Below are positions 15,855 to 25,367 of a stretch of DNA of 64,000 nt, piece after piece. The stretch is from Pseudobutyrivibrio xylanivorans (GTDB taxonomy: Bacteria > Bacillota > Clostridia > Lachnospirales > Lachnospiraceae), in NCBI RefSeq assembly GCF_008935055.1, contig NZ_CP043028.1, positions 695,501-759,500 on the forward strand. The letters run 5' to 3'. Every line of letters begins with the position of its first letter. Positions within the stretch are counted from its first letter, which is position 1. Below the pieces are notes generated by a model that was not told the origin of the DNA, did no database searches, and saw nothing but the letters and a program-made list of their open reading frames with translations. The position numbers and the translations under genes are program-made.

Positions 15855-17132
15855 TTAACAATCTAAATCTTTATTTTTACATTTAGTAAACTCAATCAAA
15901 ATACAAAACAAAAAAATAACAGTCAAGGCAACCATTAAGCCTACATACATCCATGTTGCGCCATTGATGCCATATAACTGAACTATATTCCCTGTAGTTA
16001 TATATGCTATTGCAGCCACAAAGCTATATCCCAACAATATTCTAAATTGTTGCCTCTGTATAGTCAGTATTACCGAGAAAAAATTATTCATTGCCAGGAA
16101 ACATCCACCTATTAACAAAATAATGAGGTAATATTTATATTCTCGCATATCTGTATTATACATTATAGAAAGAATAGGAACACCTATCACCCATGCCCCA
16201 AGTATCGATAATACCGAGATACCTATTATAATCCACACTTGAAAAAAAAACCTTTTAAGAAATAAATCTACATTGCTTTCGCTCCAATAGGTAGCCATTT
16301 TATGAATAATCGGGTGAAAAATCATACTACTAAAAAGACCTATAACAAAAACTGGCATTGCTATGAATCCATAGCAAGCCTGTATCTCATCTGAAAGGTA
16401 TAAATCTATGGCATACTTTGGTGCATTAACAATATACTGAGAAAAAAAACCTGATAAAAATAATGGAAAACATTGTATTAGTATTCTTTTTATTCCAGAA
16501 CATTTTACTTTTCCACTCAAATCAAATAATTGCGATGTATTTCTCAATAAAATGTACATAGTCACAAATGAAATTATGTTTGAAACCAGCAAAGATAATA
16601 ATAAATTCTCCGTAAGTATAACTACAACTGCCATAGTAACTATTGCTAATAGCAACCTTATGGTCATACATTTTGAGGCAATATCCAGTCTACCTTTTTT
16701 TTGATATTCTCCGTAATATACATCTTCAAATGCATCTGGAATTTTATATATGCACATTAGCATAATTATCATCGCTTTGTGATATGTATATTCACCATCT
16801 AAAATAAACCTCAATACATATAATATTGAAGCTATGCACATGGTAGTAACGGTTATATATCTAGCAATCAAATAGTCACAAAAGTTTGAGCCATTCTTAA
16901 TATCTGATACTTGATAATTTCTCACGCCATATTTACCAATATATAAGAATAAAATTGCGTTTGCGGTAGCAATTGTAAATATTCCAGATTCCTCCAACGA
17001 CAGAACTCTTGTAAGAACAATTAATATAATTACAGATTGAAAAGCCGATAGAAAATTCGAAATCATATTCCATATATAGCTATCCTTTGTAATTCTATCA
17101 TCTCTTAATAAGAATTTTTTTATTATGTCCAT
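15855..17132 (-). CDS. Wzx-like oligosaccharide flippase (MATE/MOP superfamily)
   Basis: This is a 425-residue membrane protein with about 12 hydrophobic helices and a cytosolic basic N terminus. The opening segment (SYIWNMISNFLSAFQSVIILIVLTRVLSLEESGIFTIATA) is the typical start of polysaccharide-repeat-unit flippases. Members move undecaprenyl-diphosphate-linked units to the outer face. Its presence points to a Wzy-type or related polymer. AAGGAAG lies before the ATG. The gene is very A/T rich, like its neighbours from 12110 to 21224. A second flippase of the MurJ type is encoded at 52925-54457. Confidence 0.85.
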   Translation of the reverse strand: MDIIKKFLLRDDRITKDSYIWNMISNFLSAFQSVIILIVLTRVLSLEESGIFTIATANAILFLYIGKYGVRNYQVSDIKNGSNFCDYLIARYITVTTMCIASILYVLRFILDGEYTYHKAMIIMLMCIYKIPDAFEDVYYGEYQKKGRLDIASKCMTIRLLLAIVTMAVVVILTENLLLSLLVSNIISFVTMYILLRNTSQLFDLSGKVKCSGIKRILIQCFPLFLSGFFSQYIVNAPKYAIDLYLSDEIQACYGFIAMPVFVIGLFSSMIFHPIIHKMATYWSESNVDLFLKRFFFQVWIIIGISVLSILGAWVIGVPILSIMYNTDMREYKYYLIILLIGGCFLAMNNFFSVILTIQRQQFRILLGYSFVAAIAYITTGNIVQLYGINGATWMYVGLMVALTVIFLFCILIEFTKCKNKDLDC

Positions 17133-17158
17133 CTGTTCTTCCTTGATTAAGATTCTTT

Positions 17159-20100
17159 TTATTCACTACTAGTACATTCTACAGACTTTATTTTAAATAC
17201 AGAATCAAAAAACAAAAGAGAAATTAATAACAATGCCCCTATTGGAGATACTATAGAATATAAACTAAAGTCATTATTGAAATAATAAATTGGAGTGAAG
17301 GAAATCATGCATATAATGATTCCGTTATAAATATAATCGATTTTTTCTAAATCATCTTTGTTGTATATTTGTAAAAAAGAAGGAATGAAGAAAATCAATG
17401 TATAAAAACTAGATAAATTTGGAACACCACATAAAAGGCAAGCCGCAACTATTGTTTTCTTATATTCTTCTTTCACAAAAACAATCACTAATATAGCGAT
17501 TAAAAAAACATACGCATATAAAATCCAACTGAATTTTTGGGCACAGTTTTCATTAAAGAACAATCTAAACAGATTGTAAAAATTAACACTCAAACCTCTA
17601 AAATAATTTAATCTCGTCGCTGTACTAAAGTCCAATGTTCCCCTCTGCAATCCAACGACATTTGAAAATATTCCTTTAACTGCACTCCATCCGCCATAAG
17701 GTATTGTTGATAATGTCGTAATTACTATACTGTAGATAAATACCCTCAAAATTTTATTTATACTATTTTTTTTCTTATTCAAATCAATTAAAAGTATACA
17801 GAAAAAAACTGGATATATCTTTAAACAAATTGAAAAAGCTAGCGATAATAACGCACACTCTCTCTTGGCGGAATCCGAATTTTTATAATAAATTAAAAAA
17901 CACATTACTAGGAGAAATGAGAGTACTAGACTATTACCTCTTTCAATAGCATAAAGCATAGGTGCCGACAAAAAGCTTATAATCGCAATCAGACTTTTTG
18001 AAATTGAATTTCCAACTATATATTTTCGTAATAAAACAAACACTATTGATACTTCAAGAGCTATTGCCAAAAAAATAATAGTAGCTATTTGATTATCATT
18101 CAAAATATGTGACTGAAAATACGAAAACCTATTTTCAATATATCCACCGCAATAAAAGCTCAATAACCAATACAACAAATTATTTAAAGGCGGATAAAAT
18201 GATTCTGATAATATATATCTATCTGATGCCATATCACTAGCAAAGTAAATCATTGATAAACGATCAGTAAACGCATCTCCATTTGAATAATTATAATATA
18301 ATCTGTCAAAACCTATTCCATTTTCAATCAAATTATAAATTACAAATAATACAAGCAATGATAAAGCTATAGAAACAAAAATAATTCGATGCCTACGAGC
18401 TTCAGATATCGATATTATAATTTTATTTTTTAATATCCCAATTTTATTTTTATTAAATATTAAAACTAAAATAAATAAACCAGTAATGAGCAGCAAATCC
18501 ACTATCTTATAAATTATTCGCGAACTATGTTGATCAGAAAGCTTTAATGTTGAGCTAGTCTCCCATAGATTCAAATCTGTACTCCTTACATACCTTACTG
18601 AACTATGTTGATTAATATACTTGTTTAATGTTTTAACCAAAGAACCATCTATAACTAAATCACTAATTATTTTTCCTGTTACAGACTCAGCACAAAGAAC
18701 ATTTTTTTCAATTATTGGTTTATTAGAAAAACAATCATATGCATAACAATTAATTATATATTTCGCGTCACATGCACAAATAAATGACTCTTTCGGCGCA
18801 TTAACAGATGTACTATTATCTACGACACATAAAATTATATCTCCATTACCAAAATTATCAGCTATACCTCCTGCCCTTGTCACTCCCGTTATATTACTTC
18901 CTGAACAAATGCAATTAATAATTTGTGGTCGAGAAAGATAATAGCTATGACTTGCAATTCCGCCAACGCAGTTTCCGTTTATATGGCAATTTTCTAAACT
19001 AACGTTAAGTACAGTGCCTGCCAAAACTCCAAACAATCCACAATTATCTTCCCTGTCCATATTAAGGTTACTTATTGAGTATGAATTCCCATTATAAACT
19101 CCCCAAAAATATTTAGCAGAATCAAAAATTCCTATTGGGTTTATTTCATCTATACCTACTAAATCAATGTTATTTTTCTGCTTAAAATATACGCCTTTAA
19201 AATCAATCCCTGAATTTACTAAATCCGTAAAAAGTAAAAAATCGTCAACGTCCTGAATCAAATATGGAATATGGTATGTTCCCTTTCCATTTATTCCGCG
19301 TATAATATCTCGTTTAAGTGTATTTCCTGTGAAAAAAATCTTTGAATCTTGTAAGAAATTAATTTCTGAAAATTTATTAAAGTTTGTAGTTCCTAGTGAA
19401 AAAAAACTATTTATAACATCAACCAAATAATCTGAAGTACCTGAAATAAAATAACTATATCCTGTAAATGTTTCCGGCATAATAATTTCATCGCCAGACA
19501 TATTTATACTAATAAGTTCTCCTACGTTGAATGCAGAAATATCGTTAACTATTTCACCTTGTATTTCACCAAAATTATAACAAAAGTTGATTTTCCCCTT
19601 CGAAAAATCGTCAGCAATACCTGATGAACGTATTTCACCATGTATTGTAGCGTAATTATAACAATTTGAAATAATTGCCTGAGAAGAAACTGCTTTAACC
19701 GCAAACCCAGCTGCGTAATTTCCTGATATCTTTCCGCTAGCCACAACTAAGTTCTTTATTTGACCACCTAAACCCAAAAACAGTGCGCCCTCTTCCTCCT
19801 CTATTACAATATTATTAATAGAGTGACCACCACCATCATATATCCCCTGAAAAGAATAGTCTTCATTTCCTATAGGATTAAATAATCCTATACTTTCCAT
19901 ATCAATATCTACAGTCTGCTCTATATACTCTTTTTCAAAAGTATACCCTGAATCAACTAGTTTACCTAAATATACTAAATCGCTAGAGGAAGATATTTTA
20001 TAAGGATTAACAATAGTACCAGCACCTCGCAATCCCATTTGTTCGGTAGATACTCTATAAATATAAATGGATAAAGCAACAATAATAATACTAAAAATAA

Positions 20101-20164
20101 AAAAAACACTATATATAATCCTTGGTATTTTACTTTTTTTTGACTGCTTATTATTTTTGTCCAT
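17159..20164 (-). CDS. Membrane protein with N-terminal GLUG-like repeats and C-terminal GT87-like domain
   Basis: This 1001-residue protein has the reverse order of the 12110 and 29534 proteins. A signal-anchor helix (about 15-38) leads into two GLUG-like units of about 230 residues each. The first contains GAGTIVNPYKISSSSDLVYL with FNPIG and GIYDGGGHSI. The second contains GKGTYHIPYLIQDVDDFLLF with INPIG. A helix near 560 opens the GT-C part (about 590-1000), with ERGNSLVLSFLLV and LKIYPVFFCILL as GT87 marks. I chose ATG 20164, with GGGGGAAAG directly upstream; the longer frame lacks a site. It is probably a polyprenyl-phosphate-sugar-dependent transferase carrying an external glycan-binding or scaffold region. 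Confidence 0.7.
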   Translation of the reverse strand: MDKNNKQSKKSKIPRIIYSVFFIFSIIIVALSIYIYRVSTEQMGLRGAGTIVNPYKISSSSDLVYLGKLVDSGYTFEKEYIEQTVDIDMESIGLFNPIGNEDYSFQGIYDGGGHSINNIVIEEEEGALFLGLGGQIKNLVVASGKISGNYAAGFAVKAVSSQAIISNCYNYATIHGEIRSSGIADDFSKGKINFCYNFGEIQGEIVNDISAFNVGELISINMSGDEIIMPETFTGYSYFISGTSDYLVDVINSFFSLGTTNFNKFSEINFLQDSKIFFTGNTLKRDIIRGINGKGTYHIPYLIQDVDDFLLFTDLVNSGIDFKGVYFKQKNNIDLVGIDEINPIGIFDSAKYFWGVYNGNSYSISNLNMDREDNCGLFGVLAGTVLNVSLENCHINGNCVGGIASHSYYLSRPQIINCICSGSNITGVTRAGGIADNFGNGDIILCVVDNSTSVNAPKESFICACDAKYIINCYAYDCFSNKPIIEKNVLCAESVTGKIISDLVIDGSLVKTLNKYINQHSSVRYVRSTDLNLWETSSTLKLSDQHSSRIIYKIVDLLLITGLFILVLIFNKNKIGILKNKIIISISEARRHRIIFVSIALSLLVLFVIYNLIENGIGFDRLYYNYSNGDAFTDRLSMIYFASDMASDRYILSESFYPPLNNLLYWLLSFYCGGYIENRFSYFQSHILNDNQIATIIFLAIALEVSIVFVLLRKYIVGNSISKSLIAIISFLSAPMLYAIERGNSLVLSFLLVMCFLIYYKNSDSAKRECALLSLAFSICLKIYPVFFCILLIDLNKKKNSINKILRVFIYSIVITTLSTIPYGGWSAVKGIFSNVVGLQRGTLDFSTATRLNYFRGLSVNFYNLFRLFFNENCAQKFSWILYAYVFLIAILVIVFVKEEYKKTIVAACLLCGVPNLSSFYTLIFFIPSFLQIYNKDDLEKIDYIYNGIIICMISFTPIYYFNNDFSLYSIVSPIGALLLISLLFFDSVFKIKSVECTSSE

Positions 20165-20198
20165 CTTTCCCCCAAAGTTAAACTGCATTAAAACATCA

Positions 20199-21224
20199 TC
20201 ATTTTTCTATTACTGTGAATCTTACCAAAAGTTTTAATCTGATAAATCTAGCTAGTTTTGGACTAATTCTATTAATTCTATAATACATCTTTGTCATAAA
20301 AGGTGACTCATACTGTACTCGTTTTCTTTTATCATAATAAATATCAAGCTTTTTCATCTCTTGACTCAAATCATTTATATGCCAGCCTTCTGAGGATACT
20401 TTTTTATTAATCATGCTTTTTGCTACATCCATGATTAATAATTTTATTTCATCAACATCAACCGGCTCTACATCCCAGTTGATTTCCGATAGTTCCTCTA
20501 CTAAATATGGTTTAACATATTTTTCTACAAACCCATATCTATCATCGTAATATTTTCTTACTAGAACAACAGGAATCCCCATGGCCAGACAAGGCACGAG
20601 ACAATGTAGTCGACTTGTTACAACCAATCTTGCTTTCCTTCTGTATTCGTCATATATTTTCCTAGACTCATCTTCTGGATTCTTGCTATTAAAAATTTCA
20701 TGGGTCACTTTATGTACGTGCCCGGCATATGCAGAAGGTATATACTTATTAATTTCATGCGGTACATCAACTAAATACAACTCCGTATAATCGCCTATTT
20801 CCGGTCTCTTAGGAAGCGTAAGTGTTAAACACCCGCTAATAAATGCATTATATCCAAGAGATTTAAACATAATACATGTAGCTTCATCTCGACAGCCAAT
20901 TATCTCAGTAAATCTATCTATACTATTTAAGATATGTTTTTTTTCTGTTCTATGAATTCCCAAATATACCGGCACAATATCATCAGAAAGTGGAAAAAAA
21001 TCTCTTCTATCCAGCTGCCTACAGTCTGCTTGAATTACAACGAGTAGTTTTTCCCCTTTATACGTTGGCAATTCACTTCTATTGATATCAATGATATCCG
21101 ATTTGCTAACACCAAGCTTCTCATATAGATTATCAATAGCAAATGTTTGACACCAATCACCTATATTCGTGTACTCTGTTAGTTCGCTATTAACATCATA
21201 ATATGTAATTCTGCCGTACTTCAC
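20199..21224 (-). CDS. Polysaccharide pyruvyl transferase family protein
   Basis: This is a 341-residue cytosolic protein of the pyruvyltransferase/GT-B-like family. Features are NIGDWCQTFAIDNL near the start, CRDEATCIMFKSLGY (the R-D-x-x-T/S box), SGCLTLTLP, and VVTSRLHCLVPCLAMGIPVV, the conserved S-R-L-H segment. Members transfer pyruvate from phosphoenolpyruvate to sugars as a ketal. It starts with GTG 11 bases after AAGGA. It follows the HAD phosphatase gene in the direction of transcription, so a pyruvylated sugar in the final glycan is likely. The acceptor cannot be told from sequence. Confidence 0.8.
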   Translation of the reverse strand: MKYGRITYYDVNSELTEYTNIGDWCQTFAIDNLYEKLGVSKSDIIDINRSELPTYKGEKLLVVIQADCRQLDRRDFFPLSDDIVPVYLGIHRTEKKHILNSIDRFTEIIGCRDEATCIMFKSLGYNAFISGCLTLTLPKRPEIGDYTELYLVDVPHEINKYIPSAYAGHVHKVTHEIFNSKNPEDESRKIYDEYRRKARLVVTSRLHCLVPCLAMGIPVVLVRKYYDDRYGFVEKYVKPYLVEELSEINWDVEPVDVDEIKLLIMDVAKSMINKKVSSEGWHINDLSQEMKKLDIYYDKRKRVQYESPFMTKMYYRINRISPKLARFIRLKLLVRFTVIEK

Positions 21225-21246
21225 CTTGTCACATATCCTTCCAAAT

Positions 21247-21894
21247 TTATCCTAGCAGTTCATTCCTAAGTCCCTCGACACAAGATACAGAAACAACATC
21301 ATCAAAATCCCCATCAAAATCCCCCTGACCCCATGTCACAAACACACATGGAATCCCAGCATTAATTGCTGTATTAACATCGCTCATGCCATCACCAATG
21401 TAAATGGCATCAGAGATATCTCCACCACATTCTTCGCATATCATTTTTACACCATATGGATCTGGCTTTGAAGGTCTACTCTCCAGATATCCAACAACAG
21501 AATCAAACATTCCCTCTGGAAAAAGTTCAGCTGTCAAATCATCAACAAGCTTCTGACCTTTATTTGTGTTAATCGCTAATTTCCATCCAGCATCCTTTAA
21601 ATCCTGAAGAAGCCCCATAATCCCATCATAAGGCTTTGTATTTTCCTTAGGACTGGTACCATAGATTTCTCTATAAGTAAATTTAACCTTGTCAATATTC
21701 TCATCAGAGATGGCATCCTTAGGAAGCATCCTTGAAACTACTGTTTCAAGATTGCCTCCTACAAATCCATCAAAGGCTTCCATTGGATGGGTTGGAAACC
21801 CATGGGTTTCCAACGCCTTATTAAATGATAACGCAACATCCGTTATCGTATTTACGATAGTTCCGTCAAAATCAAAAATTGCTATCTTAGCCAT
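21247..21894 (-). CDS. HAD superfamily phosphatase (phosphoglycolate phosphatase-like)
   Basis: This is a 215-residue HAD hydrolase. The four motifs are visible: IFDFDGTIVN (nucleophile and acid Asp), INTNKG (motif II Thr), the Lys in ESRPSKPDPYG, and YIGDGMSDVNTAINAG (motif IV). The small helical cap sits between motifs I and II. It starts one base after the stop of the ThDP enzyme gene, so it is co-translated with it. In sugar pathways such enzymes remove phosphate from a sugar phosphate. Its position in the CDP-sugar/aldolase group suggests a phosphorylated intermediate made here, but the substrate is unknown. Confidence 0.85.
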   Translation of the reverse strand: MAKIAIFDFDGTIVNTITDVALSFNKALETHGFPTHPMEAFDGFVGGNLETVVSRMLPKDAISDENIDKVKFTYREIYGTSPKENTKPYDGIMGLLQDLKDAGWKLAINTNKGQKLVDDLTAELFPEGMFDSVVGYLESRPSKPDPYGVKMICEECGGDISDAIYIGDGMSDVNTAINAGIPCVFVTWGQGDFDGDFDDVVSVSCVEGLRNELLG

Positions 21895-21895
21895 A

Positions 21896-23704
21896 TTATC
21901 TCAAATACCTGTTACTTTCATATTCATCTCTAGGAAGGAATGGGAACATGTCATCCATAGATGGAGAAACAATGCTTCCATCTGGCATTACCTTACTAGA
22001 AAGCTTTGGAACAAAGTTCTGATCTGGATCTACAATTACGTTTACAAGAACTGGTCCCTCTGCTGCTAAAGCTGACTCAATAGTTGCTCTAACATCAGGC
22101 TCATTATTTACCTCAAAATACTTAAATCCAAAAGCATCTGCAAGCTTATCAAACTCTGGGAAGCCTACACCTGTTGAAGGATCTAATCCAATAAGAGGTG
22201 GCTTAAACAGATTTCTCTGAGTCTGTCTGATTGAATGGTATCCATTGTTATTTAATACAAAGAGCTTAACATTGCACTTGTTGTAAGCAATTGTAGCCAG
22301 CTCCTGAAGATTCATCATTAAGCTACCGTCACCATCAACGCAAACAACTCTTCCGTTATTTGCTTCTGTAGCGATGGCTGCACCAAGAGCAGCTGGCATA
22401 CCATAACCCATGGCAGCACAACCAGAGTTTGTAAACATTCTCTGTCCCTGCTTAATCTTTGCACCAGCAAATGGCATTACGCACGCACTACCATTACCAA
22501 GTGTCATTACATCCTTTGCATCCATGCAATCGAAAAGTGTATCTACAAATACGTAAGGATTTAATAATTCATCCTTTGAATCATGATGATACTCTGGCAA
22601 ACAAGCTGGATACTTCTCTACCATTGTTCTACACCACTTCACCCAATCCTTGTGGGAATCCTGTGGCTCATAATCCATCTTAAGCATTCTCTCGATGAAC
22701 TCATGAACATCTGCATTGATTGGCATATCAGGAGTAAATGTTGGCTTCTTTAACTCCTCATTATCAATATCAACCATGATCTTGTAAGCATTCTTTGCGA
22801 AGTCATGCTTATTATATGTGATAGTTCTAATATTCATGCGGCTTCCAAGTACAAGAAGCAAATCACAGTTCTGAACAATAAAGCTGCTGCCACGTGTACC
22901 TTCTCTACTTGGTGAACCAGCATAGAAAGGATTATCATAAGCTACTAAATCTCCTGAATTCCATGCTACTGCCACTGGAATCTGAAGCTTCTTAATAAGC
23001 TCTAATAAAAGCTCTGATGAATCTGATAATCTAACACCATATCCAGCAAAAATAAGAGGAGCCTTAGCCGACTTAATCTTTTCAATAATATCTGCAAGCT
23101 GAGCATCAGAAACTGTGTCTAATGATAACTCTAAGCCTTCTGCTGCTGCATCAAAATGTCTGAGCTCTAAATCATCAATCTTAGCACCCTGCACATCAAG
23201 AGGAATATCAAGCCAAACTGGTCCTTTACGTCCTGTATTAGCTAAATACCATGCCTTCTCTAAATGATATGCAATATCAGCAGGCTCTGTAAGCATAACA
23301 GCATACTTTGTCATATTTGAAACAGAGTTGATGATATCAAACTCCTGGTCTCCAAGCTGACGAAGCTTAAGCTCTGGTACAGACCAAAGTGTTGTCTCTC
23401 TCTTAACCTGACCTGATAAAACAAACATAGGGATAGAGTCAAGCCATCCACCCATTACACCCGTAATAGCATTAGTTCCACCAGGACCACTTGTAACGCA
23501 CACGCTGGCAATCTTGCCAGTTACACGTGTATAAGCCTCTGCTGCAATTGAACATCCCTGCTCATTGTGATTGAAAATATTTTTAATTTCTGCCTTGTGT
23601 CCCAATGCATCATCAAGCTGCATTGCGCCACCACCAGTTACCATAAAGTTATGAGTAACACCTTTTTCTACTAAAAAGTCAGCTATATAATCTACTACTC
23701 TCAT
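21896..23704 (-). CDS. ThDP-dependent enzyme of the acetolactate synthase family
   Basis: This is a 602-residue three-domain ThDP enzyme. The catalytic Glu is E48 in NHNEQGCSIAAEAY. The ThDP/Mg2+ site is GDGSLMMNLQEL with NNNGY further on. The GPGGTNAITGVMGGWLDSIP segment fits acetolactate-synthase-like enzymes. Between rfbH and a HAD phosphatase it resembles YerE, which adds a two-carbon acetyl unit from pyruvate to a CDP-4-keto-3,6-dideoxyhexose. That match of context is suggestive only; FAD binding and substrate cannot be judged here. GGAG precedes the ATG, and the gene directly follows the two-domain aldolase gene. A decarboxylase role on a 2-keto acid made by the aldolase is the main alternative. 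Confidence 0.8.
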   Translation of the reverse strand: MRVVDYIADFLVEKGVTHNFMVTGGGAMQLDDALGHKAEIKNIFNHNEQGCSIAAEAYTRVTGKIASVCVTSGPGGTNAITGVMGGWLDSIPMFVLSGQVKRETTLWSVPELKLRQLGDQEFDIINSVSNMTKYAVMLTEPADIAYHLEKAWYLANTGRKGPVWLDIPLDVQGAKIDDLELRHFDAAAEGLELSLDTVSDAQLADIIEKIKSAKAPLIFAGYGVRLSDSSELLLELIKKLQIPVAVAWNSGDLVAYDNPFYAGSPSREGTRGSSFIVQNCDLLLVLGSRMNIRTITYNKHDFAKNAYKIMVDIDNEELKKPTFTPDMPINADVHEFIERMLKMDYEPQDSHKDWVKWCRTMVEKYPACLPEYHHDSKDELLNPYVFVDTLFDCMDAKDVMTLGNGSACVMPFAGAKIKQGQRMFTNSGCAAMGYGMPAALGAAIATEANNGRVVCVDGDGSLMMNLQELATIAYNKCNVKLFVLNNNGYHSIRQTQRNLFKPPLIGLDPSTGVGFPEFDKLADAFGFKYFEVNNEPDVRATIESALAAEGPVLVNVIVDPDQNFVPKLSSKVMPDGSIVSPSMDDMFPFLPRDEYESNRYLR

Positions 23705-23723
23705 CTTTTAGACTCCAATCAAA

Positions 23724-25352
23724 TTAAAATGCTGCATCGTGGCTGTCTTCAACATCCATGTAATGTGAATAAGTCACAAATTCAATATCCATATCCGCAT
23801 ATGTCTCATTGAGAACTTCTCTGATATGGTTATTTAAGTGTCTTGCTTCCTGCTTAACGAATGAGTACTCCATCTTAGGATTGAAATAGTTATCCTCTTT
23901 ATCTGAGTATCCATCAAAGCCAGCACAAGCAAGATTCTTAATTCCACACTCCTTAAGAATCTTTAAAAGCATAAGGAATGAATTATCCACAATGCTCTCA
24001 TTCTTTTCAAGCAACTTTTCGCGAGTGAATGAGCACATAAACTCATCGCCTCTTGCTGTCACATTACTTGTTGCAATAACCTTAAGGTCTCTATTTTTAA
24101 TCTCAAGCAAATCATCAGACATATCACAATATCTGTTTGTCTTTGTGATAAACACATAGTCCACATCAATTGCACCTGGAATATAGTTAATAGAAATAAC
24201 TACAGGTTCCTTATCTGCAAGATATTTTTCCACTCTGTTCTTCTGAAGCTGAATATTCTTTCCAGGACCTACAAGAAGAATATCTCTTCCCTTGAGTGCC
24301 TCTTCAAGCTTTACATAATCCTTAGAATCGTCAAGCTGAGTTTTTTCAAATTCAGCATATAATTCCTCTGCAACAGCCTTATCGTAAAGAAGCTTTGTAT
24401 CCTCTGGCTCAATCTTGCCAAGTAAATCATTAATATCTGAAATAGAAAGACTTGGCTTGCCCTGCATCTGAGATACATAATTTGGATGAACTCTGTTATA
24501 AGCAGAAAGATAGAAGTATGTCTTGTAGCCCCATGGAGTTTTCTTGAAGAAATCCATAACGCTTTCGTCAATTCCCTCTAACATCTGGTTAATGTTATAG
24601 TTCTTTCCATAGTTCTGATTCATGTACATTCCAACAAGCTCTAATGGTGCATTTCCTGCACTCTTGCCCATTCCGAACAATGTACCATCAACAATGATAT
24701 CTCTGTCTGTTTCCTTGTTTAGGAATGCTCTACTGTTTGCATAAGCAAGCTGGAAATTATTATGTGCATGGAAGCCAATAGCTACTGATTTGTCCACATG
24801 CTCATCAAGTAGGTCATAGTAATGTAACATCCACTCTGGATCAAGCAATCCATATGTATCTACCATACTTACAGCATATGGTTTCACCTCATTAACAAGG
24901 CTTATAAGCTCCATAAGCTCTTCATCGCTATAGCTTGTGATTGATACAAGCTGTGAGCACACCTTATAGCCAAGCTTTTTAAGCTCGGCACAATATGCCA
25001 TAGCCTCATGCATAATATGCTTTTTGAAAATTACTCGTATACCATCAATATAGCTTTCGCTACATGGCTGAATGTTTTCAAGAGCACATGTACCATAATC
25101 AATCATACCTACCACCATAGGAGGTCTTTTCTTTATGTTTCCATAAATTGCCTCTATAGATTTAGTATCAGGTATGATACTTCTGTTGATATCAAAAGGT
25201 CTTCTGTCATCGATAAACCCAATCTCGATGATATCCACATTTGTCTCAACTAAACGTTCAAAAATTGCGCATATATTATGGTGTCCAAACTCCCAATCAT
25301 TAACATAACCACCATCTCTAAGTGTACAATCAAGTATCTTAATATTTCGCAT
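23724..25352 (-). CDS. HMGL-like aldolase fused to a Rossmann-like C-terminal domain (copy A)
   Basis: This is a 542-residue protein. Residues 1-290 form an HMGL/DmpG-type TIM barrel. ILDCTLRDGG carries the metal-binding Asp8 and the catalytic Arg12, and the metal-binding pair H195 and H197 lies in GFHAHNN. DmpG-type enzymes cleave or form 4-hydroxy-2-oxo acids with pyruvate. Residues about 350-540 form a second domain starting ILLVGPGKNI with a later INYIPGAIDVDYVFITKTNRY. This resembles the MptE/DUF115-type fold in surface-glycan proteins, but I hold that loosely. AGGAG precedes the ATG. It lies between rfbH and the ThDP enzyme. A paralogue with a different context is at 54491-56077. Confidence 0.8.
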   Translation of the reverse strand: MRNIKILDCTLRDGGYVNDWEFGHHNICAIFERLVETNVDIIEIGFIDDRRPFDINRSIIPDTKSIEAIYGNIKKRPPMVVGMIDYGTCALENIQPCSESYIDGIRVIFKKHIMHEAMAYCAELKKLGYKVCSQLVSITSYSDEELMELISLVNEVKPYAVSMVDTYGLLDPEWMLHYYDLLDEHVDKSVAIGFHAHNNFQLAYANSRAFLNKETDRDIIVDGTLFGMGKSAGNAPLELVGMYMNQNYGKNYNINQMLEGIDESVMDFFKKTPWGYKTYFYLSAYNRVHPNYVSQMQGKPSLSISDINDLLGKIEPEDTKLLYDKAVAEELYAEFEKTQLDDSKDYVKLEEALKGRDILLVGPGKNIQLQKNRVEKYLADKEPVVISINYIPGAIDVDYVFITKTNRYCDMSDDLLEIKNRDLKVIATSNVTARGDEFMCSFTREKLLEKNESIVDNSFLMLLKILKECGIKNLACAGFDGYSDKEDNYFNPKMEYSFVKQEARHLNNHIREVLNETYADMDIEFVTYSHYMDVEDSHDAAF

Positions 25353-25367
25353 ATTTAAAACTCCTAA

